Notes: generated from the sequence alone by a model not told the origin. 6,487 nt of DNA from Clostridia bacterium (GCA_016296675.1 JAEDIV010000144.1:1-6487); one strand, 5' to 3'. Positions 1 through 6,393 are shown, counted from the first letter of the stretch. Made by a program: numbers and translations.

Positions 1-55
1 AGAGGAAGTTATCTCCCTCTCCATACCTCTCCCGGAGGTTTGTTGATGATCTGAA
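1..55 (-). repeat. Left copy of a structured inverted repeat bracketing the window
   Basis: Read on the minus strand this matches 6432-6486 read on the plus strand at 52 of 55 positions. Positions 13-55 are a perfect 43-base match, and the only mismatches are 10-12. The similarity stops abruptly at 55/56; the outer end may continue beyond the window. Two stem-loops are visible in it: positions 1-8 pair with 13-20 around a 4-base loop (9-12), and ACCTC (25-29) pairs with GAGGT (35-39). It lies directly 3' of the patatin gene's end. It could be a dispersed extragenic repeat, the ends of a non-autonomous mobile element, or arms of an invertible segment. No recombinase or transposase is in the window, so its nature is unknown. 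Confidence 0.9.
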
Positions 56-85
56 TTCCTGCACTTATAGATGCAGGAATTTTTT
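54..85 (+). terminator. Intrinsic terminator, plus-strand direction, wrapping the patatin stop codon
   Basis: AATTCCTGCA (54-63) pairs perfectly with TGCAGGAATT (72-81) around an 8-base loop. On the plus strand it runs into a T tract (80-85) followed by a second T run (88-93), the classic form of a Rho-independent terminator for transcription entering from the left of the window. On the minus strand the same hairpin contains the patatin stop codon in its loop and has no T tract after it, so it is a poor terminator for patatin itself. The upstream gene it would serve is outside the window. Confidence 0.65.
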
Positions 86-913
86 GATTTTTTCGCCTTC
101 TTTAAAGCCTTTGTCAAAAAGATTCTGAATACCTTCCTTGTTTTTGCTTAAGGTGGATACGCCGCAGGTGTCATCCGGTGACAGGATGAGAAGCTTCCCC
201 TTATTGGCATATTCCTGCGCTTTTTTGATGCCGTCGTTGTATTTTTGATATCTTGTTTCCAGTTCCTTTGCGGCTGCGGGATAGGTGCGATTGAGGATTT
301 TTGCGATGGGCATATCCTTGCCGGGGGCCCGGATATGGCTTTCAGGAAGCGTCAGCAGAAGGACAACTTTGTCGCATCCCGCTTCAAACGCCTTTTCCAC
401 CGGCACAGGATCAGAAAGCGCGCCGTCAAAATAGGGGATGCCGCCAATTTCGTAAGGCTTGCATACGACCGGAATCGAGCAGGAGGCCTTACAGATATCG
501 TAATTGTTCAGGGACATATCGGCCTTTGTGAAGTATTTTGCTTTTCCGGTACGGGCGTCGGTTGCGATCACGACAAACTCTGTGGGATTTGCCAGGAGCG
601 CTTTGAAATCGAGCGGATTTTCGCCGTCTGTGCCGCTTAATGTGGAATAGACGTAGTCAAAGCCGATATAGGAACCGGTTTTCAGAAAAGTTCGAAAACC
701 CATATACTGATGCCTGTGCACATAGTCCATATAGAAAATATGATTTCTCCCTCTCTGGCGGGATAGAAAGCTTGTAAGATTGGCGCTTCCTGCAGAAATT
801 CCGAAAGCAATATCAAAACCGATTTCCTGCGTAAGGCAGTATTCCAATATGCCGGCAGCAAACGCGCCTCGAAGACCGCCGCCCACATCAATGATGCCTG
901 TTTTTTCGCTCAT
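65..913 (-). CDS. Patatin-family phospholipase/acyl hydrolase
   Basis: Predicted 282-residue serine acyl hydrolase of the bacterial patatin family, which cleaves acyl esters of phospholipids or related lipids. The glycine-rich oxyanion-hole loop is GGGLRG (residues 11-16). The nucleophile elbow is G-I-S-A-G with Ser40, and the catalytic Asp163 lies in D-G-A (163-165), so the Ser/Asp dyad is intact. The segment ASCSIP (143-148) is also typical of the family. No signal peptide or membrane helix is seen, so the protein is probably cytoplasmic or membrane-peripheral. The ATG at 913 is chosen because GGAGG lies 9 bases before it; an in-frame GTG at 931 would sit at or upstream of the predicted transcription start. 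It is transcribed divergently from the ABC importer. The length is normal for this subfamily. The true substrate is not known. Confidence 0.93.
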   Translation of the reverse strand: MSEKTGIIDVGGGLRGAFAAGILEYCLTQEIGFDIAFGISAGSANLTSFLSRQRGRNHIFYMDYVHRHQYMGFRTFLKTGSYIGFDYVYSTLSGTDGENPLDFKALLANPTEFVVIATDARTGKAKYFTKADMSLNNYDICKASCSIPVVCKPYEIGGIPYFDGALSDPVPVEKAFEAGCDKVVLLLTLPESHIRAPGKDMPIAKILNRTYPAAAKELETRYQKYNDGIKKAQEYANKGKLLILSPDDTCGVSTLSKNKEGIQNLFDKGFKEGEKIKKFLHL

Positions 914-936
914 CTGTTTTCGCCTCCACACGGGAT

Positions 937-965
937 ATTATATATGCGTCTGATCATGCAAGCAA
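937..965 (-). promoter_or_regulatory. Sigma-A-type promoter for the patatin gene
   Basis: On the minus strand a perfect -10 TATAAT lies at 942-937 and a weak -35 TTGCTT at 965-960, with a 17-base spacer. Transcription would begin near 930, leaving a leader of under 20 bases that holds the GGAGG ribosome site. The -35 is poor (3 of 6 bases), so an activator or other help may be needed. Confidence 0.55.
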
Positions 966-981
966 GGATAGAAATCAGGCG
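947..981. promoter_or_regulatory. Possible operator: spaced inverted repeat over the patatin -35
   Basis: CGTCTGAT (947-954) and ATCAGGCG (974-981) are inverted copies matching at 7 of 8 bases, separated by 19 bases. The patatin -35 lies within the gap. The position suits a regulator of the divergent genes, but short repeats like this also arise by chance, and no regulator gene is present in the window. Confidence 0.2.
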
Positions 982-1011
982 AATGCTTTAAAAAACAAGA
1001 AAAATATCCAT

Positions 1012-1039
1012 TTGAACAGCGAACTTTCCAGAAGACTAT
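1012..1039 (+). promoter_or_regulatory. Candidate promoter for the leader ORF and ABC importer operon
   Basis: A -35 of TTGAAC (1012-1017) is followed after 16 bases by a weak -10 of GACTAT (1034-1039), with an A-rich stretch just upstream (989-1005) that could act as an UP element. It would start transcripts near 1046, just before the AGGAGG at 1052. The same TTGAAC with a 16-base spacer precedes the gene at 5647. An alternative is the extended -10 TGATATAAT at 1059-1067, which would start the transcript inside the small ORF; the sequence does not settle which is used. Confidence 0.4.
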
Positions 1040-1065
1040 TCAAGTTTTTACAGGAGGGTGATATA

Positions 1066-1125
1066 ATGAAGCCCTATAAGAATATTCAGCGCAGATATAC
1101 GCGCTTTAAGGAAGGGATACTATGA
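1066..1125 (+). CDS. Candidate 19-residue leader peptide, translationally coupled to the ATPase
   Basis: An ATG at 1066 opens a frame encoding MKPYKNIQRRYTRFKEGIL, ending in TGA at 1123-1125. That TGA overlaps the ATPase ATG (1122-1124) as ATGA, the usual geometry of coupled genes. AGGAGG at 1052-1057 lies 8 bases upstream, a stronger ribosome site than the ATPase's own AAGGA (1109-1113). The product is highly basic (seven Lys/Arg in 19 residues) with no signal peptide. It may be a regulatory or coupling leader rather than a functional peptide. The main alternative is that TGATATAAT, overlapping the start codon, is a promoter, in which case the ORF is never transcribed whole. No homology can be judged at this length. 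Confidence 0.4.
   Translation: MKPYKNIQRRYTRFKEGIL
1088..1105 (+). other. Small inverted repeat inside the leader ORF
   Basis: AGCGC (1088-1092) can pair with GCGCT (1101-1105) around an 8-base loop. It lies between the leader ORF's start and the ATPase ribosome site, where it could tune coupling or serve as a protein-binding site. The stem is only five base pairs, so the support is weak. Confidence 0.2.
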
Positions 1126-2222
1126 AGGTTGTACTTGAAAATCTCACCAAAAAATTCCCCGGCAGAAGCAAAAAAGATCCGGGCGTGACCGCCGTCAACA
1201 ACTTCAACATCGAGATCCCTGACGGAAAACTGATCGGCCTTCTGGGCCCGTCCGGCTGCGGAAAGAGCACGGCGCTCAATCTGCTTTCCGGCCTGCTCGC
1301 GCCCACGAGCGGAAAAATCTATTTCGGCGATGAAGACGTGACTGATGTTCAGCCGGAGAAGAGGGGCATCGGCCTCGTATTTCAGAACTATGCGCTGTAT
1401 CCGCATCTGACGGTTATCGAAAATATTCTTTTCCCGCTTGAGAATCTGAAGGGCGATGAAAAGCTTTCGCGCGATGAAATGATGAAAAAGGCGATGGAAG
1501 CGGCGAAGCTGGTTCAGATCGAGAGCCTTTTGAGCAGAAAGCCCAAGGAGCTTTCCGGCGGCCAGCAGCAGCGTGTAGCGATTGCAAGAGCGCTGGTCAA
1601 GATGCCGCGCCTTCTGCTTCTGGATGAGCCGCTTTCTAACCTCGACGCGAGACTCCGCCTTCAGACAAGAGAAGAGATCAGCCGCATCCAGAAGGAAACC
1701 GGCATCACCACGATATTTGTTACCCACGATCAGGAAGAAGCCATGTCGATTTCCGATCTCATTATCGTCACGAAAGACGGCGTGATCCAGCAGGTCGGAA
1801 AGCCGCAGGATGTATACGACAATCCTACGAACCTGTTTGTCGCCGAATTCCTTGGAACGCCCCAGATCAATACCTTTGAAGGCGAGATCAGGGACAATAA
1901 GCTGTATATCGGCGATGAAGCGGTACTGAACATCAAGGGCGCAGAGAACCAGAAGGTGTATGTCGCCGTCCGTCCCGAGGCGTTCATTCCCGCGGAAAAC
2001 GGCCCCTTGAGCTGCAAATTCAAGGCGCTTGAAGTCATGGGCCGCGACATCAGCGTTGTTTTCTCAAGCGAATTCTCCGACCGCAAAGCCCTTCGCGCGA
2101 TCATCGGCGCTGATGTCAAGGTTGAACCCAAGGACGGCGTTGTCCGCTTTTTCGTAAGAAGCCAGAAAACCGAAGTGTTCAACCGGGACACCAAAGAGCG
2201 CGTGTATTACGAAGAAGCGTAA
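1122..2222 (+). CDS. ABC importer ATPase, MalK/UgpC type (CUT1 family)
   Basis: This 366-residue ATP-binding subunit drives uptake of a sugar or glycerol-3-phosphate-like solute and acts as a cytoplasmic dimer on the permease pair. All nucleotide-binding elements are intact: Walker A GPSGCGKST (42-50), Q-loop Gln88, signature LSGGQ (144-148), Walker B LLLLDE (164-169), D-loop SNLD (172-175) and switch His202. The C-terminal part (about 245-366) fits the TOBE/regulatory region of MalK, UgpC and MsmX, and the length is normal for that group. The start at 1122 has AAGGA 8 bases upstream and overlaps the stop of the candidate leader ORF. It is the first large gene of the operon; the first permease starts 15 bases after its stop. 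Such ATPases often serve several importers in Bacillota, so the substrate cannot be inferred from this subunit. Confidence 0.96.
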   Translation: MKVVLENLTKKFPGRSKKDPGVTAVNNFNIEIPDGKLIGLLGPSGCGKSTALNLLSGLLAPTSGKIYFGDEDVTDVQPEKRGIGLVFQNYALYPHLTVIENILFPLENLKGDEKLSRDEMMKKAMEAAKLVQIESLLSRKPKELSGGQQQRVAIARALVKMPRLLLLDEPLSNLDARLRLQTREEISRIQKETGITTIFVTHDQEEAMSISDLIIVTKDGVIQQVGKPQDVYDNPTNLFVAEFLGTPQINTFEGEIRDNKLYIGDEAVLNIKGAENQKVYVAVRPEAFIPAENGPLSCKFKALEVMGRDISVVFSSEFSDRKALRAIIGADVKVEPKDGVVRFFVRSQKTEVFNRDTKERVYYEEA

Positions 2223-2237
2223 GGGGGCGTTCGAAGG

Positions 2238-3131
2238 ATGATGGAGAAAAGAGATTTAAAGGGCTGGCTGTATCTTTTGCCCGCCATGCTGTTTTTGGGC
2301 GTGTTCATGGTATATCCGCTGGTGGATGTATTCATCTATTCGTTTGAAGAGGAGTTCAACTTCGCGTCTCAGTCATTCAAGGGCTACGGACTTAATAATT
2401 ATTCCTTTGTCCTGCGTGATCCGTTTTTCATGCAGGCGGTCAAAAATACGTTTATCCTTGTAATCATCACCGTGCCCCTTTCTACCGCCATTGCGCTTCT
2501 GATTTCATTGGGCCTTAGCAGCATAAAGCCGCTCAAACGCCTTTTCCAGACGCTGTATTTCCTGCCGTATGTCACAAACACGCTGGCGGTCGGCCTTGTT
2601 TTCATGATTCTTTTTAAGAAAACGCCGGTTTCCGACGGCCTTGTGAACGTGCTTATCAAGTGGTTTGGCGGGGAAGCGGTCGACTTTATCGACGGCCCCT
2701 ATTGGGCGAAGATGCTGGTCATGTGCGTTTACACCATCTGGGTTGTCATGCCGTTTAAAATCCTGATTCTAACATCCGCCCTGGCCTCTGTCAATGAGGA
2801 TTATTACAAGGCGGCAAAGATGGACGGCACCAGCAAATTGAGAACCTTCAGGAAAATCACGCTTCCGATGATTTCGCCCATGATCTTCTATCTTGTGATT
2901 ACCGGCTTTATCGGTGCGTTTAAGGCGTATTCCGATGCAGTTGCGCTGTTTGGAACGAACCTGAACGCGGCTGAAATGAACACCATCGTCGGTTATGTGT
3001 ACGACGTACTGTATACCGACGGCGGCGGATATCCGTCCTATGCTTCGGCGGCGGCGATTATCCTGTTTGTAATCGTGCTTACCATCACCGTGATCAACCT
3101 TCTGGTCAGCAGAAAGCATGTGCATTATTAA
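2238..3131 (+). CDS. ABC importer permease, MalF/UgpA type
   Basis: This 297-residue inner-membrane subunit has about six hydrophobic helices (roughly 11-36, 71-94, 103-126, 156-181, 211-231 and 269-291). The cytoplasmic EAA loop that docks on the ATPase is at 189-210, with the core YYKAAKMDGTSKLRTF followed by I-T-L-P. The usual leading Glu is replaced by Lys191, a common tolerated change. The N-terminal pattern (GWLYLLPAM) and the DGT in the EAA loop fit the sugar/glycerol-3-phosphate (CUT1) class. The ATG at 2238 is preferred over the adjacent ATG at 2241 because the G-rich site 2223-2227 lies 10 bases upstream. It pairs with the next gene to form the heterodimeric channel. UgpA is the closest named pattern but the substrate is unproven. 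Confidence 0.94.
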   Translation: MMEKRDLKGWLYLLPAMLFLGVFMVYPLVDVFIYSFEEEFNFASQSFKGYGLNNYSFVLRDPFFMQAVKNTFILVIITVPLSTAIALLISLGLSSIKPLKRLFQTLYFLPYVTNTLAVGLVFMILFKKTPVSDGLVNVLIKWFGGEAVDFIDGPYWAKMLVMCVYTIWVVMPFKILILTSALASVNEDYYKAAKMDGTSKLRTFRKITLPMISPMIFYLVITGFIGAFKAYSDAVALFGTNLNAAEMNTIVGYVYDVLYTDGGGYPSYASAAAIILFVIVLTITVINLLVSRKHVHY

Positions 3132-3147
3132 TGGGGGAGGGAAAATG

Positions 3148-4002
3148 ATGAGCAATAAAAACAACGGCCGCACAGCAAACGCGCTTTTCAAAACGGGTGT
3201 GTATTTCGGCCTGATCGTATGGGCGCTGATCGTTCTTTTCCCGTTTTACTGGATGCTTTTGACCTCCGTCAAGAGCTACGGCGCATACAATGCGGAAAGC
3301 GTTCCGGCGTTTTTCACCCTTACGCCCACGTTTGAAAACTATGTCTACGCTTTTACAGAAGTTCCCTTGGCAAAGTACTTTCTGAATACCTTGATTTATA
3401 CCCTTGTCACTACATTTTTGATGGTCGTTGTCACGGTGCTTGCGGCGTTTGCGTTTGCAAGACTCAACTTCAGGGGCAAAAACCTCATGTTCACCCTGTT
3501 CCTTGCCCTTATGATGATTCCGTATGAGCTTGTCATCATCACAAACTTCGTTACCATCAAAAAGCTAGGAATGGACAACACCTTCTCGGGTCTGATTCTT
3601 CCGTCTGTCACCAGCGTATTTTATATCTACCTGCTGCGCGAGAATTTTGCGCAGATTCCGGATCAGTTGTATTACGCGGCAAAGGTGGACGGTACAACCG
3701 ATCTTAAGTACTTAAGGCGCGTCATGATGCCCATCAGCAAGCCCACCATCGTCACCATCGTGATCCTGAAGATCATCGAGTGCTGGAATTCCTATGTATG
3801 GCCGCGCCTGATCACGAGCGATCAGAACTTTTATCTGGTTTCCAACGGCATTCAGAAAATCAGGGAAGAGGGATTCGGACGCGAAAATATCCCTGCCATG
3901 ATGGCGGCGGTCGTGGTAGTGTCTGTTCCGCTGATTGTTCTGTTCCTGGTTTTCCATAAGCGCATTATGGAAGGCGTTTCGAGGGGAGGCATCAAGGGAT
4001 GA
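3148..4002 (+). CDS. ABC importer permease, MalG/UgpE type
   Basis: This 284-residue inner-membrane protein is the second channel subunit. It has about six helices (near 17-40, 80-104, 113-133, 146-163, 199-216 and 250-269). The EAA loop is at 175-195 (YYAAKVDGTT core, ending M-M-P), and the C-terminal GVSRGGIKG is the characteristic ending of MalG/UgpE proteins. The motif WNSYVWP (213-219) is also typical of the class. The start at 3148 is chosen because GGAGG (3136-3140) is 7 bases upstream; the in-frame ATG at 3145 is only 4 bases away, and the ATG at 3118 would overlap the preceding permease gene by 14 bases. The stop TGA overlaps the ATG of the binding-protein gene (ATGA), indicating translational coupling. 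Confidence 0.93.
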   Translation: MSNKNNGRTANALFKTGVYFGLIVWALIVLFPFYWMLLTSVKSYGAYNAESVPAFFTLTPTFENYVYAFTEVPLAKYFLNTLIYTLVTTFLMVVVTVLAAFAFARLNFRGKNLMFTLFLALMMIPYELVIITNFVTIKKLGMDNTFSGLILPSVTSVFYIYLLRENFAQIPDQLYYAAKVDGTTDLKYLRRVMMPISKPTIVTIVILKIIECWNSYVWPRLITSDQNFYLVSNGIQKIREEGFGRENIPAMMAAVVVVSVPLIVLFLVFHKRIMEGVSRGGIKG

Positions 4003-5567
4003 AGAGAACTGCATGCGTTATCCTTATGCTGATCGTCCTTGTGGGAGGACTGACCGGCTGCCACGGCGTAAACGAAAAATCGCCGTTTGTGGTTCCGGAA
4101 ACCTTTGATGAAAGCAAGACGTATGAAATCTCTTTCTGGGCGAAGAACGACACCAACAAAACCCAAACTGCGATTTACGAAAAAGCGATTTCTGATTTTG
4201 AAAAGCTGTATCCGAATGTGAAGGTGAATCTCAAGCTTTACAATGACTACGGCAAGATCTATAACGACGTCATCACCAACATCAACACCGATTCCACGCC
4301 CAATGTTTGCATCACTTATCCTGACCATATCGCAACTTATATGGCCAGCGACAACTGTGTGGTTAAGCTGGATCAGCTGTTCGTGAATGAAAAATTCGGT
4401 CTCGGCGGAAAATTGGTTCGCTTCGATGCGCCCAGGCTGGATGAAATCGTGCCGCAGTTCCTGTCTGAATGCATGATCGATGCAAGCTATTATGCGCTGC
4501 CTTTCATGCGCTCAACGGAAGCGTGCTACATCAACAAGACGCTGGTTGAAAAATTGGGCTATACGCTGCCTGAAACCCTTACGTGGGATTTTGTGTGGGA
4601 GGTTTCAGAAAAGGCTGCGCTTAAGGATGAAAACGGTATCTATCTTGCCAACGGCCAGAAAGCGATGATTCCCTTCATCTACAAGTCCACCGACAACATG
4701 ATGATCCAGATCCTTAAGCAGCTGGACGCGCCGTATTCCAATCCAAACGGCGAGATTCTTATCTTTAACGACACTACAAGAGACGTTCTTCTTGAGATTG
4801 CAGAGCATGTCAAGACCGACGCCTTCTCGACCTTTACAAGATCGTCTTACCCGGCAAATCATTTAAATGCCGGAAGATGCGTTTTTGCCATCGATTCCAC
4901 CGCAGGCGCAACCTGGATGGGCAGCCATGCGCCGCTTTCTGATATCCCGGAAGAGGATTTCGTGGAGTTTGAGACGGTTGTGTATCCGATTCCTCAGTTT
5001 GATTCTGAAAATCCCCAAATGATTTCGCAGGGCCCGTCGGTATGTATCTTCAATAAGGAGGATCCGAACGAGGTTCTGGCTTCCTGGCTGTTTACACAGT
5101 ATCTTCTGACCAATGAAGTGCAGCTTGCCTATTCGGCAACAGAGGGTTATGTTCCGGTTACACTGAAAGCCCAGAGTAGTCAGGAATATTCCGATTATCT
5201 TTCAAGAGCCGGAGAGGACAACGACTATTACTACGATGTCAAGATCAATGCGGCCAAAATCCTTATTGATAATCTGGACAATACCTTTGTAACGCCGGTG
5301 TTCAATGGATCAGCATCCCTCAGAAATACCGCGGGACAGCTGATTGAAACCGTGGTCAAAAATGTCAAGCGCAAAAAGATAGTGGATGAAGAATCCATTC
5401 CGAAGATGTATGAGGAAATGATCGCGATGTACCGCCTCAACATGGATAAGGGCGGCCCGCTTCCGGCTACAGCGGTTGCGCTTCTCTCTGCGATCGGCGT
5501 TGTATGGGTCGGAATCGGCCTATACACAGGAATTAACTTCCTTCAAACGAAAAGAAAAGCAAAATAA
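3999..5567 (+). CDS. Extracellular solute-binding lipoprotein (family 1, UgpB-like) with C-terminal membrane helix
   Basis: This 522-residue protein should capture the transported solute outside the membrane and deliver it to the two permeases. It begins with a lipoprotein signal peptide and lipobox L-T-G-C, with Cys21 as the lipidated residue. The mature part follows the family 1 binding-protein pattern: EISFW at 43-47, a first-lobe ligand-site region near 101-118, ALPFMRST (166-173) then YINK, GRCVFAIDST (292-301) and a late GYVPV (383-387). This order recalls UgpB and CUT1 sugar-binding proteins, but ligand residues cannot be assigned securely. Unusually, residues about 488-514 form a strongly hydrophobic helix followed by KRKAK, consistent with a second anchor with its tail inside. 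The start overlaps the preceding stop (ATGA), with GGAGG 9 bases upstream. Placing the binding protein last in the operon is less common than first. Confidence 0.92.
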   Translation: MKRTACVILMLIVLVGGLTGCHGVNEKSPFVVPETFDESKTYEISFWAKNDTNKTQTAIYEKAISDFEKLYPNVKVNLKLYNDYGKIYNDVITNINTDSTPNVCITYPDHIATYMASDNCVVKLDQLFVNEKFGLGGKLVRFDAPRLDEIVPQFLSECMIDASYYALPFMRSTEACYINKTLVEKLGYTLPETLTWDFVWEVSEKAALKDENGIYLANGQKAMIPFIYKSTDNMMIQILKQLDAPYSNPNGEILIFNDTTRDVLLEIAEHVKTDAFSTFTRSSYPANHLNAGRCVFAIDSTAGATWMGSHAPLSDIPEEDFVEFETVVYPIPQFDSENPQMISQGPSVCIFNKEDPNEVLASWLFTQYLLTNEVQLAYSATEGYVPVTLKAQSSQEYSDYLSRAGEDNDYYYDVKINAAKILIDNLDNTFVTPVFNGSASLRNTAGQLIETVVKNVKRKKIVDEESIPKMYEEMIAMYRLNMDKGGPLPATAVALLSAIGVVWVGIGLYTGINFLQTKRKAK

Positions 5568-5578
5568 ACATTATTTAC

Positions 5579-5606
5579 TTGAACTTGGCGTAATTTGATG
5601 TATAAT
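5579..5606 (+). promoter_or_regulatory. Strong sigma-A-type promoter for the exported OB-like protein
   Basis: TTGAAC (5579-5584) and a perfect TATAAT (5601-5606) are separated by 16 bases, 12 bases after the binding-protein stop codon. The predicted transcription start near 5613 gives a leader of about 34 bases containing AAGGAG (5633-5638), 8 bases before the ATG at 5647. This also rules out the in-frame GTG at 5611 as a start. No terminator is visible between 5567 and this promoter, so read-through from the importer operon is possible. Confidence 0.75.
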
Positions 5607-5646
5607 TAGAGTGTACCCCGACAAACGACAAAAAGGAGAAAACATC

Positions 5647-6393
5647 ATGAAGAAGATTTCTGCTGTTATCCTCGCCCTTCTTATGGCAATGGTATTTGCC
5701 TGCCCCGTATTCGCTGAAGGCGTTATGACCTATGCGGATTACGTTGCTGCCGAACTCGACGCCGAAATCACCGTTGAAACCTACATCCAGGCCAAGCAGG
5801 GCTGGTGGGAGAACAAAGGCGTAGGCAACGCCACCTTCTACACCCAGAACGAAGAAGGCGCTTTCTTCCTGTACAACATGCCTTGCTCCCAGGAGGAGTA
5901 TGAGCTTCTCACCGTTGGCACCAAGATCCGCGTAACCGGCTACAAGGCTGAGTGGGCGGGCGAAGTTGAAATCGTAGACGCTACCTACGAAATCATCGAA
6001 GGCAACTATGTTGCTGAAGCTCTGGATGTAACCGCTCTTCTCGGCACCGAAGAGCTCATTAACTTCCAGAACCAGTTCGTATCTTTCAAGGGCATGACCG
6101 TTGAAGCCGCCGGCAAGGACGCCGAAGGCAACGACGTAGCGTTCCTCTACAACTGGGACGGATCCGGCCAGGACGGCAATGACCTGTACTTCAACGTTTC
6201 CCTGAACGGCGCAACCTACACCTTCACCGTTGAGAGCTATCTCACTGGTGCCGGCACCGAGGTTTACGAAGCTGTTAAGGCGCTCAAGATCGGCGACGTT
6301 ATCGATATGGAAGGCTTCCTCTACTGGTACGAGGGCGTCAATCCCCACATCACCGCCGTTGCTCCCGCAGCTCCTGCTGAGGCCGCTGAATAA
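5647..6393 (+). CDS. Exported protein of unknown function with probable duplicated OB-like domains
   Basis: This 248-residue acidic protein has a clear signal peptide (hydrophobic 4-18, likely cut after V-F-A at residue 23). Cys19 in V-F-A-C is a less likely lipobox because Phe sits at -2. The mature part appears to contain two related beta-rich units, about 40-117 and 144-239. Each ends with a Tyr-Glu helix start, a V/I-G-x-x-I turn, a strand ending in Gly, and an aromatic-rich strand (YELLTVGTKIRVTGY; compare KALKIGDVIDMEGF). This pattern is typical of OB-fold proteins. A Pro/Ala tail (239-248) closes it. Codon use is sharply biased (Thr almost only ACC, Gly almost only GGC, Val GTT/GTA), unlike the neighbours, indicating high expression. 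The start is fixed by its ribosome site and promoter. I do not recognise a named family; ligand, partner and role are unknown. Confidence 0.85.
   Translation: MKKISAVILALLMAMVFACPVFAEGVMTYADYVAAELDAEITVETYIQAKQGWWENKGVGNATFYTQNEEGAFFLYNMPCSQEEYELLTVGTKIRVTGYKAEWAGEVEIVDATYEIIEGNYVAEALDVTALLGTEELINFQNQFVSFKGMTVEAAGKDAEGNDVAFLYNWDGSGQDGNDLYFNVSLNGATYTFTVESYLTGAGTEVYEAVKALKIGDVIDMEGFLYWYEGVNPHITAVAPAAPAEAAE

Noticed and set aside
245..640. 131-codon plus-strand frame opposite the patatin gene
   Set aside because: The minus-strand patatin reading has the full catalytic dyad, ribosome site and promoter; this frame has none of these.
914..931. In-frame GTG at 931 as the patatin start, adding six residues
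   Set aside because: It falls at or before the predicted transcription start, and the GGAGG lies between it and the ATG at 913.
1086..1727. 213-codon minus-strand frame over the ATPase gene
   Set aside because: It lies opposite a fully conserved ABC ATPase, and its predicted protein shows no domain.
3118..3147. Upstream ATG at 3118 for the second permease
   Set aside because: It overlaps the first permease's end by 14 bases and lacks a ribosome site; GGAGG at 3136-3140 serves the ATG at 3148.
3852..4328. 158-codon minus-strand frame over the permease and binding-protein junction
   Set aside because: It is a low-complexity His/Asp/Ile-rich translation antisense to two convincing genes, with no supporting signals.
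5611..5646. In-frame GTG at 5611 as the exported-protein start, adding 12 residues
   Set aside because: It sits five bases after the -10 TATAAT, would spoil the signal peptide's N-terminus, and lacks a ribosome site; the ATG at 5647 has AAGGAG at good spacing.
5575..6348. 257-codon open frame on the minus strand opposite the exported-protein gene
   Set aside because: It is a shadow of the strongly C-ending codon bias of the plus-strand gene, which removes stops from the opposite strand. It has no ribosome site and no recognisable domain, while the sense gene has promoter, ribosome site and signal peptide.
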